From the NCBI RefSeq assembly GCF_002939885.1, contig NZ_MDED01000009.1:1-64000 (forward strand): 64,000 bases of DNA, given 5' to 3'. Origin of the DNA: Xanthomonas cucurbitae. GTDB taxonomy: Bacteria > Pseudomonadota > Gammaproteobacteria > Xanthomonadales > Xanthomonadaceae. Within the stretch, counting starts at the first letter, position 1, and each line of letters opens with the position of its first letter. Made by a program: the position numbers and the translations under genes. The notes under the pieces were generated by a model. That model did not search any database. It was not told where the DNA came from and worked only from the letters and a program-made list of their open reading frames with translations. Positions 14,964 to 23,781 of the stretch are shown here, one piece after another.

Positions 14964-17617
14964 GCCGGCTCCGCGGCGCCGTCATCGCTGTGGCCACGGT
15001 CGAGCTGGCGCAGTTCTTCGATGATCTGCTTCTGCGACAGCATGCTCAGGTCCACCACTTCGCGCGCCTGCGCCACGTAATAGGCCAGCTGGTCGTCGCT
15101 GCGTGTCAGCGAGGCATCCAGTGCATTGGCGACGTGCTGCAGGCGTTCGTTGAGTTCGCCGGTGGCGCTGCTGAACAGGTGTACCGCCATGCCGAAGGCT
15201 TCGCCCAGGCTGGCCACTTCCACCGCGCTGCCGCTGACATGCGCAGCCACCGCGCCGAGCTTGCCGGTTTCGCTGCCGATCTGCTCGGTGAGCTGGTTGC
15301 CCACGCGCTGCAGCAGATCGGCTGAGGTGGTCACCAGCGCATCCACCGCGTCGCGCTGTTCGGTGGAGGCATGATTGACCGCGTTGAGCAAGGTCTCCAA
15401 CGTGGCCAGCAGGCGGCTGCGTTCTTCCAGCATGGCGGTGTCGCGCACCATGCTCTCGGACAGGCTCTGGCGCAGTTCGGCCACCACGTCGGCGGCGGCC
15501 TTGGGCGCTTCGGAGGCGATCTGCATCAGACGCGAGACTTCGCTGATGGTGGCGCTGGCCTGCGCCTGCGCCTGCGTGGACAATTCGCTCGCCGTACTGG
15601 CCAGGGTGTCGCAGATGGCCTGCTGCTGCTGCGTCACGCGCGCGCCGGTCTGTTCCCACTGGCTGCCCAGCGCCGCGCTCATGCTGGTGAAGCGTTCGCT
15701 CCACAGCGCCAGGCGCTGGGTGTCGCGTGCCTCCAGGGCGGCCTGCAATTCGCCATGCGACTGCTGCAGGCTGCCGACCAGGGCGGCGGCTTGCGTCTCA
15801 AAGCTGGCACTTGCCGCGGCCAGTGCGCGCTGGTGCTCGTTGGCCAATGCCGCGCCGGCCTGCTGCTGCTGCGCCAGTGCCTGTGTCCAGGCCGTGGTCG
15901 CCTCGTTGCTGGACTGGTCCAGGCGCGCGGATACCGCATCGACCAGCGCACCGGAGCGTGCATCGAAGGTGCTGGCGAATGCGGTCAGGCTGTGCTGCAG
16001 GTCCTGGGTGAGTGCGTGGTTGGCACGCTGCTGTTCGGCGACCGCCGAGGTCCAGCCTGCCGCAGCGGCGGCGCTGCTTGCCTCGAAGCCGGTGGTCAAG
16101 CCTTCCAGTTGCTGCTGCACGGCCTGCCGGACGCCGTCCTGCAATGCGGTGGCTTGCAGGGCCAGCTGTTCCAGCGTGGCCTGCAGCTGCGTGCCGATCG
16201 ATTGGGTGGCGCTGCGTTGTTCGGCCAGCAGCGCCGTCCAGTGCTCGGCGGTGGTGGCATTGCTGCGTGCAATGCCCTCGTCGAGCGCATGCAGTTGCTG
16301 TTGCACGGCTACGCCCACGCTGTCCTGCAGCGCGGCGCTGCGTTGATCGGCCCGCGCCAGGGCCGTTTGCACCTGTTCGCTGAGCGCATGCTGCGTGCGC
16401 TCCTGCGCAGCCAGTGCGGCCTGCCAGTGCTCGGCCGCGGTGCGAGCGCTGTCTTCAAAGCCCGCGCTGAGCCCGCGCAATTGCTGTTGCACGGCCGTGC
16501 CCACACCCTCCTGCAACGCGGTGGTCTGCAGGGTGATCTGCTCCAGCGTGGCCTGCACCTGTGCATTGAGGGCGGCTTGCGCCTGCTGCTGTGCGGCCAG
16601 CGCGCCGGCCCAGTGCGTGGCGGCACTGTCGGCACTGCGTTCAAAGCCGCTGCTGATGCCGTCCAGTTGCTGCTGCACTGCCTGGGTCAGCCGCTCGTGC
16701 AACGTGGCGGTGTCGCGCGCGATGCTGGCCATGGTGGCCTCCATTGCCGGCTGCAGGGCCGCGCCGACCGCGCGTGCGCTCGCGGCGACGCCAGCCTGCA
16801 ATGACTGCTCCATCGCGGTCGCCAGCCGCGCATACGCCGCTTCGGTCCTGGTGTGGAACGCGGCCTGCTGCGTGGCCAGGCGCTCGTCTGCGGCGAGGCT
16901 TTGCTGCGCGATGCTGGTCATCAAGGCCTGCAGCCGATCGATCAGCGCGGGCATCAGGGCACTTTGTTGCTGCTGCAGCTTGAACACCTCGCCACGCTGA
17001 TGCGCTTCCGAATGCGGATGCAATTCGGCTGCGATCTTCAGGTCCAGCCGCTGTACCGCCTGCAGGCGCTCGCGCCGGCACAGCGCCGACAACAGGCCGA
17101 GCATGGCCGAGGTGGCAACGCCGGCGATGGACGTCCCGAAGGCGAAGGCCAGGCCTTCCACCGGTGCGGCCAACGCGCCGCGAATGGCCTGCATGTCGGT
17201 CGCGCTCTGCAGCGCAACGCCGGTGCCCTTGAGCGTGGCCATCATGCCGAGCAGGGTGCCGAGCATGCCGAGCAACACCAGCAGACCCACCAGGTACGGC
17301 GTGAGCACCGGCGCCGGCAAGGCCACGCGTGCGCCTTGGATGCGCAGGCGCACCGCATTGCGCAGGCTGGGGTGCAGTTGCCCCAGCCACGCATCCAGCG
17401 CGGTGGGGGCCGTGGTCACCCCGGCGAGCGCAGTGTCCAGCGTGGTCGTGGCCTGGCGATAGCGGTACAGCTCCACTGCGCCGGCCACGTAGCAGGCGCC
17501 GATGACCGCTGCGATGCAGGCACCCAGCGGGTTGGAACCCAGATAGCCGATACCGACCCAGCAAACCGCCAGCAGGCCGATGAGAAACACACACACGTGT
17601 ACGAGAGTTCTGAACAT
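14960..17617 (-). CDS. DUF802 protein: MotA/TolQ-like membrane domain with a coiled-coil tail of about 690 residues
   Basis: The protein has 885 aa. Four membrane helices (about 7-27, 30-51, 103-127, 151-178) include GMLGTLLGMMATLKGTG and GLAFAFGTSIAGVATSAMLG, the pore-helix signature of the MotA/TolQ/ExbB family. Everything after residue 195 is predicted to be helical and charged/Ala/Gln-rich. Residues 313-560 consist of four 62-residue repeats each starting AVQQQL. The layout (pore domain, very long tail, MotB-like partner) matches ZorA of the Zorya defence systems, but family membership in ZorA is inference. The ATG at 17617 lies 10 bp after the DUF3348 gene; longer in-frame starts would add a non-hydrophobic leader. 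Confidence 0.85.
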   Translation of the reverse strand: MFRTLVHVCVFLIGLLAVCWVGIGYLGSNPLGACIAAVIGACYVAGAVELYRYRQATTTLDTALAGVTTAPTALDAWLGQLHPSLRNAVRLRIQGARVALPAPVLTPYLVGLLVLLGMLGTLLGMMATLKGTGVALQSATDMQAIRGALAAPVEGLAFAFGTSIAGVATSAMLGLLSALCRRERLQAVQRLDLKIAAELHPHSEAHQRGEVFKLQQQQSALMPALIDRLQALMTSIAQQSLAADERLATQQAAFHTRTEAAYARLATAMEQSLQAGVAASARAVGAALQPAMEATMASIARDTATLHERLTQAVQQQLDGISSGFERSADSAATHWAGALAAQQQAQAALNAQVQATLEQITLQTTALQEGVGTAVQQQLRGLSAGFEDSARTAAEHWQAALAAQERTQHALSEQVQTALARADQRSAALQDSVGVAVQQQLHALDEGIARSNATTAEHWTALLAEQRSATQSIGTQLQATLEQLALQATALQDGVRQAVQQQLEGLTTGFEASSAAAAAGWTSAVAEQQRANHALTQDLQHSLTAFASTFDARSGALVDAVSARLDQSSNEATTAWTQALAQQQQAGAALANEHQRALAAASASFETQAAALVGSLQQSHGELQAALEARDTQRLALWSERFTSMSAALGSQWEQTGARVTQQQQAICDTLASTASELSTQAQAQASATISEVSRLMQIASEAPKAAADVVAELRQSLSESMVRDTAMLEERSRLLATLETLLNAVNHASTEQRDAVDALVTTSADLLQRVGNQLTEQIGSETGKLGAVAAHVSGSAVEVASLGEAFGMAVHLFSSATGELNERLQHVANALDASLTRSDDQLAYYVAQAREVVDLSMLSQKQIIEELRQLDRGHSDDGAAEPA
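15938..16681 (-). repeat. four tandem 186-bp in-frame repeats in the DUF802 gene
   Basis: The block CAGTTGCTG or its variant recurs at 16106, 16292, 16478 and 16664, exactly 186 bp apart. Each unit encodes 62 residues running AVQQQL, GF or GI, HW or GW, then AL.EQ and QTTALQ-like segments. The copies differ at the protein level and are well diverged in DNA, so the array is old and kept by selection on helix periodicity rather than recently expanded. Confidence 0.9.
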
Positions 17618-17627
17618 GAGGTCCCAG

Positions 17628-18365
17628 TTAGCGGGTACGAAGCGCTGCAAGCAGGCCTTCGATCGGGTGAAAACGAACATCCAGTTCGGCGAGCAACACG
17701 CTCTGCATGTCCTTGCGGAAGAGATCCAGCCAGCTATCGGACACCGCGCGTGGTGCGGCCTCGCTGTCGGCTGCTGAGCCATGCGCATGCGCGGTTTCGC
17801 GCAGGCGTTCGAAATGCGTGCCGAGCAGGCCCGGCACGGTGTTCAACAAGGTTTGTTCGCGGGGACTCAAGGTCAGCTCCATCACCGCGTCCACTTCGGC
17901 CAGCCGCGCCATGTCGGCCGACACCAGCGCCAGCAGGTCGCGCAGCCGCCCGCGCAGGTCGCCGGTGGCGGTGCGCATGGCGCGTTGCATGGCCAGGTAG
18001 TGCTGCCGAAACGGCGCGTAGTCAGGCGCTGCAGGTGTTGCTTGCGCATCGGTGGCGCTGCGCGCTGCGGCACGCAGGCGCGCCACCACGGCGTCCAGGT
18101 CGGCCACACTGCTGGCGGCCAGGCCCGCGCGCACGCGCGCGCACGCCTGCGCATCCAGCGGACGTGGTTCGTGCAGGTCGGCGGTTTCAGGCAGCTTGCC
18201 GTCCAATGCCTTGGACACGGCTACCGCGCGCGTCCAGTCGATCCACTGGCTCAGCCGGTCGGCCAACGCGGGGCTGGAGCGGGCGATACGGGCGTCGCCC
18301 AGACGTGCCAGCAGGCGAATGAACGCCGGGCCCGGCAGGGGTGCCCGTGGAGCAGCTTTCGCCAT
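17628..18365 (-). CDS. DUF3348 protein, first gene of the MotA/MotB-like operon
   Basis: A 245-aa soluble, Ala/Arg-rich helical protein. Recognisable stretches are FIRLLARLGDA at the start, then MELTLSPREQTLLNTVPGLL and SWLDLFRKDMQSVLLAELD near the C-terminus. DUF3348 is found with DUF802 in the same operon across beta- and gammaproteobacteria; its function is unknown. I prefer the ATG at 18365 (MAKAAPR); a TTG four codons earlier is possible. The gene is separated from the DUF802 gene by 10 bp and is the promoter-proximal one. Confidence 0.8.
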   Translation of the reverse strand: MAKAAPRAPLPGPAFIRLLARLGDARIARSSPALADRLSQWIDWTRAVAVSKALDGKLPETADLHEPRPLDAQACARVRAGLAASSVADLDAVVARLRAAARSATDAQATPAAPDYAPFRQHYLAMQRAMRTATGDLRGRLRDLLALVSADMARLAEVDAVMELTLSPREQTLLNTVPGLLGTHFERLRETAHAHGSAADSEAAPRAVSDSWLDLFRKDMQSVLLAELDVRFHPIEGLLAALRTR

Positions 18366-18518
18366 TGTTTCGGTCAAAGACCGCGCAGTTTACACGGGAA
18401 TGCCACCCTTCGAGGCGGCTATGCGCGCGTGGGGGCTGCTCCGGCCGGCCTTGCCCGCAGGCATTCAGCCGCGCGGCGCAGCAGTGGCGAGGCCGCGCGC
18501 GACCTCGGGCGTGCAGGG

Positions 18519-18875
18519 TCAGGTGGTGTAGAGCGTCAGGGGGATGCCCTGGCGGCGCTGGTCCTGGTAGGTGGCACGCACGTCGCGGCAATACGGGCCG
18601 GACATGACGAAGCGGCGGCAGATCGCCGGGCGCGTGTCATAGATCGAACAGCACATGCGCGCGGCATCGATCGCCACGCACCAGCCTTCCTCATCGCGCG
18701 CCATCACATGCCAGCCTTCCGGTGTCACGCTGGTCAAGTGGTGAGGAATGTGGTCGGATGGATCGACCAAGACGGTGAGCCGGCAACAAACGGCGTCGCA
18801 GCGTTCGCAGAGAGTCTTGATGGGGAAGACCAGAGGGGGCAGGGGCAGTCCGGTGTACGGATGCGCTCGCACCAT
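18519..18875 (-). CDS. YkgJ-family cysteine-cluster protein
   Basis: A 118-aa protein with nine cysteines (23, 26, 30, 31, 66, 75, 76, 86, 96) in the pattern CERCDAVCC, then WCV, MCCSIYD and RPAICRRF. This is the signature of the YkgJ family, small proteins thought to bind zinc or an iron-sulfur cluster; the physiological role is not established. The ATG at 18875 (MVRAHPYTG) is the most plausible start, though without a strong ribosome-binding site; an upstream in-frame ATG at 18971 would add 32 residues lacking homology. Confidence 0.82.
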   Translation of the reverse strand: MVRAHPYTGLPLPPLVFPIKTLCERCDAVCCRLTVLVDPSDHIPHHLTSVTPEGWHVMARDEEGWCVAIDAARMCCSIYDTRPAICRRFVMSGPYCRDVRATYQDQRRQGIPLTLYTT

Positions 18876-19296
18876 ACACCCTGGATGCGGCGGAGTGTGA
18901 ACATGCGCTTGCACCGTGGTGGATGCAATGCCCGCGCGCGCAGCGCTCCCCAGGCTTGGTTTCGCGCTCATCCTGCTGCTCTACTGCCGACTTCCACGCC
19001 GCGTCCATCCGGCTGCGCCACGATCGGTTGCGTCCGCTCGTCCAGCTGATCGACATTGCGGGCCATGACGCCATGGACTCCCCATGCGATATCCCGCAGG
19101 TCGACCAGACGAGACGGCATGTTGCAGCGGTGCGGTGTACACGCAGTGGCTGCGGCCACGCCGCGTTGATGCACAGGTCACGTCTGGATAACTCGCGCGC
19201 TCGCAGGCTGACGCTTCGCACCCGAGGGCCGATGTGGCAGCGGGTATTAAATGCAATCGACAACGATCGCTTGAGCGCGATCATCAGGAGTGGGTG
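18876..19296. other. intergenic stretch, nothing recognised
   Basis: Divergent promoters for the cysteine-cluster gene and the DUF4142-like gene must lie here. No repeat, RNA gene or clear operator was seen. Confidence 0.4.
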
Positions 19297-19923
19297 ATGG
19301 GACTTTTGAGAATGGTAACGGCAGGTGCAGTGGGATATGTGGCCTACAAGGCCTGGCAGCGGCATCAGGGCCGTGCCAAGCATGCGCCTGGCGTGTTCAA
19401 CAGGCTTCAGGACCGGCAGGATGCAGCACGCCACGCAACATCATCGTACGGACACACATCGAAGTACTCGGCCGATAGCAGCCCGGAATCCCGGCAGGCC
19501 CTGGGCGCGTTGTCGGTCTTCAACGAACAGGAACGCGCGTTGGCGCAACTGGCCATCATCAAGGGCGTGGATGGGCCAGTGCTGCACTTCGCCCGCAAGA
19601 TGGATCAGGCGCATAGCGCAACACTGACCGACCTGAGTCGTTTTGCGCCCGAGCGCGGCGGCGATCTGGGCAAAGCGGCCGCAGCCAGCTGGGAGGCGGC
19701 ACGCAAGCAGCTGGAGCAGTTGCAGGGTCGCAACTTCCAGACGCAGTACCTAAAGGCCAGCGTGACCAGCCATGAGCAGGCGTTGGCATTGCTCGATACC
19801 CGCTTCAATGGCGAGCCGGGTTCGAGCGATCTGGGCAAGGCGCTGCAGCGTGTGCGCATTGCGATTGCCGAGCATCTTGCCCAGGCAAAGGCTTTGTGCG
19901 CGAAACAGACCCAGTCGCATTGA
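19297..19923 (+). CDS. DUF4142-like helical protein
   Basis: A 208-aa protein with a short N-terminal hydrophobic segment (about 5-18), a linker, then a ferritin-like helical region from about residue 70. The pattern NEQERALAQLAI, FARKMDQAHSATL, and YLKASVTSHEQALALLD fits the DUF4142 four-helix domain, often secreted or periplasmic and linked with stress; no enzymatic function is known. The ATG at 19297 has AGGAG seven bases upstream. It stands alone. Confidence 0.72.
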   Translation: MGLLRMVTAGAVGYVAYKAWQRHQGRAKHAPGVFNRLQDRQDAARHATSSYGHTSKYSADSSPESRQALGALSVFNEQERALAQLAIIKGVDGPVLHFARKMDQAHSATLTDLSRFAPERGGDLGKAAAASWEAARKQLEQLQGRNFQTQYLKASVTSHEQALALLDTRFNGEPGSSDLGKALQRVRIAIAEHLAQAKALCAKQTQSH

Positions 19924-20215
19924 CACGAGGGGGCGTGGCGCTGCAGAACGTGGCGCCACGGCCCTGGTCTCAGGCTGTTTGTACTGAACTAGGCCACTTT
20001 CAAGTGCTGTCCGGCACTGGACATGGGGCGACCAGACGGCCGTCGTCTGTCGGGACGCGGCTGACCGCCGAATCACCCGCCCGCGTCGTGCGCACCGTCG
20101 CCCACCTGGTGTTTCTCTGGCTTTACTTCAAGCATCGGTGTGCTATCAAGACACCAGGCGCGTATCAGCGTCGCCGGCCGTCGGTTGGCGCGCAACGTCC
20201 GCCCGGTGTCTACAC

Positions 20216-21082
20216 CTAGAGCGTGACCGCACCACCGGCGATTGTCAGCAACGCACCTGACGTGTAGCTGGCGGTGTCCGCTGCAAGCATGACGTACGCC
20301 GATGCCAGCTCGGCAGGTTGGCCCGGGCGCTCCATCGGGGTCTGCTCACCAAATGTGCGCACCGATTCTTCATCCATACCGGCTGGAATGAAGGGTGTCC
20401 AGATCGGACCGGGCAAGACTGCGTTGACACGAATCTTCTTTTCGGCTAGTACACCGGCAAGGCCGATGGTGAGGTTGGCCAGCGCTCCTTTCGAGGCTGC
20501 ATACGGCAGGATGTTCGGAGTGGGCTTTTTGGACTGTACCGACGCGGTATTGATGATCGACGCGCCTTCGGTCATCAACGGCACGGCCAGCTGCACCAAA
20601 TGGAATGCCGCATGCACGTTGGTGTCAAACGTCTTGCGCCACTCCTCCAGGGTAATGTCTTCGAAGCGCTGATAAAATGCCTGGTAGGCAGCGTTGTTCA
20701 CCAGGATGTCCAGCCCGCCGAAATGTTCGTGTACCGTTTTCATCAGCGTCTGCGCCTGGTGATCGTCGCTAATGTCGCAGGCGACCAGCAATGCCCTGAC
20801 ACCGGCCGCTTCGATCAATGCGCCGATTGCGGCGGCATCGTCCTGCTCGTCAGGCAGATAGGCGATTGCCACGTCAGCACCTTCGCGCGCATAGGCAATC
20901 GCCACCGCTGCACCGATGCCGCTGTCGCCCCCGGTAATCAGAGCGCGCTTTCCTTTCAATTGACCATGGCCGACGTAGCTGTGCTCGCCGTGATCCGGGC
21001 GTGGGTTCATGCGCTCGGTGCGGCCGGGGAACTCCTGCTGCTGTGGCTTGAAGGGAGGGCGCGGATAATTGTCTGTGGGCAC
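20216..21082 (-). CDS. SDR-family NAD(P)-dependent oxidoreductase (YghA/glucose-dehydrogenase-like)
   Basis: A 288-aa classical short-chain dehydrogenase with an N-terminal extension of about 40 residues (Pro/Gln-rich, PPFKPQQQEFPG), as in the YghA group. The cofactor motif TGGDSGIG sits at about 51-58, NNAA at about 129-132, and the catalytic Tyr and Lys in PYAASKG; GPIWTPF follows. The substrate is unknown; relatives are induced by osmotic or general stress. The ATG at 21082 is preceded by GGAGA. Monocistronic, with 418 bp to the divergent gene. Confidence 0.9.
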   Translation of the reverse strand: MPTDNYPRPPFKPQQQEFPGRTERMNPRPDHGEHSYVGHGQLKGKRALITGGDSGIGAAVAIAYAREGADVAIAYLPDEQDDAAAIGALIEAAGVRALLVACDISDDHQAQTLMKTVHEHFGGLDILVNNAAYQAFYQRFEDITLEEWRKTFDTNVHAAFHLVQLAVPLMTEGASIINTASVQSKKPTPNILPYAASKGALANLTIGLAGVLAEKKIRVNAVLPGPIWTPFIPAGMDEESVRTFGEQTPMERPGQPAELASAYVMLAADTASYTSGALLTIAGGAVTL

Positions 21083-21500
21083 GGTCTTCTCCAGAAAATG
21101 AATGTTTGGGATGGAGAAAAAAGTGTAAGCGTGCCAACGTCAATAATCGGGCTAGGCGGTGTCGTTGAGGCGTGTATTGTGAATCGCCGCGCTCGTGGAA
21201 TGCGTCGTCATCGCTCATGTGTCGGTGCGGCTGTGGCTTATGACGTCGCACGCCGTGGCTCATGCGTTTGCGTTGCGGTGAATCATCGCCGTGCTGGCTC
21301 GGGCTCAGGTGAGGTTGCGTCGCAGTGCAGTCGATAGGTGCTGCATGCGTACAAGTGGGGCTGGCCGGACGAAAGCAGATCGAGCTTTCAACGGCGAGAA
21401 GCATGCAGTGTGGAATTTCACGTGATCGCACGGCGATGTTCATCGTCCTGCAATGCGGTGCCACCTACGCTGGTTCGACACCACTGAAGGCAGACCTATA
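21083..21500. other. intergenic stretch between divergent stress-type genes, nothing recognised
   Basis: This separates the SDR gene from the small charged-protein gene. It contains no recognisable repeat, terminator or RNA gene. Confidence 0.4.
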
Positions 21501-21686
21501 ATGAGTCGTGAGACAAAACAACCCTGGGACCCCAAATCCGATCAACAAAAGCCGTTCACGCCACAGGAGCATCGCAACGAAGATGCGCGGTGGAAGGATC
21601 GCGACATGCCCGATGAGGACCCGGACGTGAACAAAGTCGACCCGGAGCGTGACTATGAACGTCCCGACGGCTCAGAGAAGCGCTGA
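21501..21686 (+). CDS. small highly charged hypothetical protein
   Basis: Sixty-one residues rich in Asp, Glu, Lys, Arg and Pro (MSRETKQPWDPKSDQQ at the start), with no hydrophobic core, so it is probably disordered in solution. Similar small hydrophilic proteins in proteobacteria are often stress-induced, but I cannot name a family. The ATG at 21501 has GAAGG eleven bases upstream; an ATG at 21453 would add unrelated residues. It is next to a stress-type SDR gene, read divergently. Confidence 0.6.
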   Translation: MSRETKQPWDPKSDQQKPFTPQEHRNEDARWKDRDMPDEDPDVNKVDPERDYERPDGSEKR

Positions 21687-22198
21687 TCTCACCGATATCC
21701 TGGCAGGCGCTTGCGACTGAGTGATGGACAGGTGCCTACGTGGTGCCTTTCTCGTCATCTGCCTGTGCCCGCATCCGTCTCAAATGCGGCAATGTACTTC
21801 TTTGTACTTGTGTCCGACTAAAAACACCCCATGTCTTGAAGACAGACCAGGCGCGCGACATTGCCAGCGCGAGCTGATCCATCTTATTAGGCGCGTTGCA
21901 GCGGGTTCTCCTTGCGCCGCGAGGGCGACATAAACTTTGCGCTATTTGGCGGTTTGGCGATGCCGCGCCGCTCAGCGGACCCGAGCATGACGCTTGGCAC
22001 TGGAAAGTCAGCACGCATCCGTGCGTACTACGACAACCGCCATGATGGCGAGCTCGGCTTGGGAGGCGAGCATTGCCCGATTGCACCGACCATCCTTGCA
22101 CCCTCGCATGCACACCTGCGGGTGATGCGCAGGCGCTTTCGCGCCGTCGTCACAATTCGCAACCGAACATGTATCAGTCACTTCGGACAGGAGCGCTC
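21687..22198. other. long leader before the NtrC-type regulator gene
   Basis: No gene is supported in this stretch of about 510 bp. A few short stems are visible but none with a T run. A sigma-54-like element at 21701-21714 was considered and rejected because of wrong spacing. Confidence 0.4.
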
Positions 22199-23479
22199 AT
22201 GGACCGTCTTTCCTGCGCCATCATCGACGACGACGTGGAATTCTGCGATCAGGTGGTGGAGTTGGCTACCGATAGCGGTTTCCGCGCCAAGGGCATCCAC
22301 ACCCTGGGCGAAGCCAGCCGCTGGCTGGACAGCAATTTCCCGGACCTGCTGGTGGTGGACGTTGGCCTGCCGGATGGGAGCGGGTTCGACCTGATCGAAC
22401 GTCTGGACCCGGATCATACCCCGCAGATCGTGGTGGTCTCGGGTGACTATGCCTATGAGACGCAGGGCCGTGCGCAGCAGTGCGGGGCCAGCGAGTTCCT
22501 GACCAAGCCGTTCGCGCCCGAGCGCTTGGAGCGCGTGCTGGGCGGGCTGCGCGATGCGCGTCAAGGCAACCTGGGCCTGATCGGCAATAGCGAGTGCATG
22601 GCGTTGTTGCGCAAGGACATCGTGCGCGTGGCACCGACCGATCTGAACGTGCTGGTGACCGGCGAAACCGGAACCGGCAAGGATCTGGTCGTGCGGGCCA
22701 TCCATCGCGTGTCGGGCCGTCGCGGCCGCTTCGTGCCGGTCAATTGCGGGGCGATTCCCGAAGATTTGTTGGCCAGCCAGTTGTTTGGCCATGAGCGCGG
22801 CAGCTTCACCGGTGCGGACCGGCGGCATGCCGGATTCCTCGAGCAGGCCGCCGGCGGTACGCTGTTCCTGGATGAAATCGGCGAGATGCCCAAGCGTCTG
22901 CAGGTGTATCTGCTGCGCGCAATCGAGTCGCGCAGTTTCATGCGGGTGGGCGGCAACGAGGAAATTCCATTGAATGCGCGGGTGGTCGCCGCCACGCATC
23001 AGCATGTGCAACGCGAGCAGGCGGTGCTGCGCGAGGATCTGTTCTACCGCCTCAACGAATATCCGATCCAGATCCCGCCGTTGCGCGAGCGGCGCGGCGA
23101 TGCGCGGGCGCTGGGCCTGCGCGCCATCGACGAACTCAACGTCAAGTACGGCACGCGCAAGACGCCGACCAAGGCCTTGTTGCGCTACCTGACCCATCAC
23201 GCCTGGCCGGGCAATGTGCGCGAGCTACGCTCGTTCATCCATTACCTGTACCTGCGTTCGGACGGCGACTTGCTGAGCGCACCCGAGACCGAGCACGCGC
23301 TACCGCAGGCTGCCGAGGACGGCCTGCTGATTCCGGCCGGGTGGACCATGCGCCAGGCCGAGGATGCGATGATCCAAACGGCACTGGCCCGCACGCGCTT
23401 CAACAAGAAGGCTGCGGCACGCGAACTGGGGATCAGCGTGCGGACCTTGCACAATCGGCTCAGCGACAAGGACGCGTAA
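22199..23479 (+). CDS. NtrC-family sigma-54-dependent response regulator
   Basis: A 426-aa regulator with three domains: receiver (1-120, phosphoacceptor Asp54 in VVDVGLPDG), AAA+ ATPase (about 135-370: Walker A GETGTGKD, the sigma-54 contact loop as GSFTGA in place of the commoner GAFTGA, Walker B LFLDEIGEM), and a C-terminal Fis-type helix-turn-helix (KKAAARELGISVRTLHNRL). Once phosphorylated it should activate RNA polymerase with sigma-54. The ATG at 22199 has AGGAG upstream. No cognate histidine kinase lies beside it; instead it overlaps a small helical gene by one base. Confidence 0.93.
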   Translation: MDRLSCAIIDDDVEFCDQVVELATDSGFRAKGIHTLGEASRWLDSNFPDLLVVDVGLPDGSGFDLIERLDPDHTPQIVVVSGDYAYETQGRAQQCGASEFLTKPFAPERLERVLGGLRDARQGNLGLIGNSECMALLRKDIVRVAPTDLNVLVTGETGTGKDLVVRAIHRVSGRRGRFVPVNCGAIPEDLLASQLFGHERGSFTGADRRHAGFLEQAAGGTLFLDEIGEMPKRLQVYLLRAIESRSFMRVGGNEEIPLNARVVAATHQHVQREQAVLREDLFYRLNEYPIQIPPLRERRGDARALGLRAIDELNVKYGTRKTPTKALLRYLTHHAWPGNVRELRSFIHYLYLRSDGDLLSAPETEHALPQAAEDGLLIPAGWTMRQAEDAMIQTALARTRFNKKAAARELGISVRTLHNRLSDKDA

Positions 23480-23730
23480 TGGCCGAGCAGATACTGCAGG
23501 GGCAGCGCGAACTGCTGCACCAGTTGCGAAACCGACTCAACGTCATGGGCTTTGCGCTGTACGCGCTGCGCGCCGACACCTCCAAGCCGATGGAGACCTT
23601 GCGCAGCGCGCATCAGTCCGCATCTGCGCTGGTGGACCAGTTGGGGGAACAAGAGCGCGCGCTGCAGCAGGCTGGGCACGGCACCGGGGAGGCCGTGCCG
23701 GCGGAAGACGACAGTCGACGCAACCGCTGA
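23479..23730 (+). CDS. small helical protein coupled to the NtrC-type regulator
   Basis: Eighty-three residues, almost all predicted helix. The N-terminal part LLHQLRNRLNVMGFALYALR resembles the histidine-containing first helix of a kinase dimerisation domain (H-x2-R-N-x-L-N), followed by a second helix and a polar tail; there is no ATPase domain. The ATG overlaps the stop of the regulator gene (TAATG), so the two are co-translated. It may dock on the receiver domain as a phosphotransfer or inhibitory partner; this is inference from one motif and the operon. Confidence 0.6.
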   Translation: MAEQILQGQRELLHQLRNRLNVMGFALYALRADTSKPMETLRSAHQSASALVDQLGEQERALQQAGHGTGEAVPAEDDSRRNR

Positions 23731-23781
23731 CACCGACACTGCATCCACTTCTACCGGGACGGCATCGCCGCGCAGTAACCT

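Noticed and set aside
15371-16804. Plus-strand open frames of up to 477 codons in the DUF802 region
   Set aside because: They are antisense to the tail of the DUF802 gene and mirror its 186-bp repeats.
21701-21714. Sigma-54-like promoter (TGGCA followed by TTGC) upstream of the NtrC-type regulator
   Set aside because: The GG and GC elements are one base too close for a functional -24/-12 promoter.
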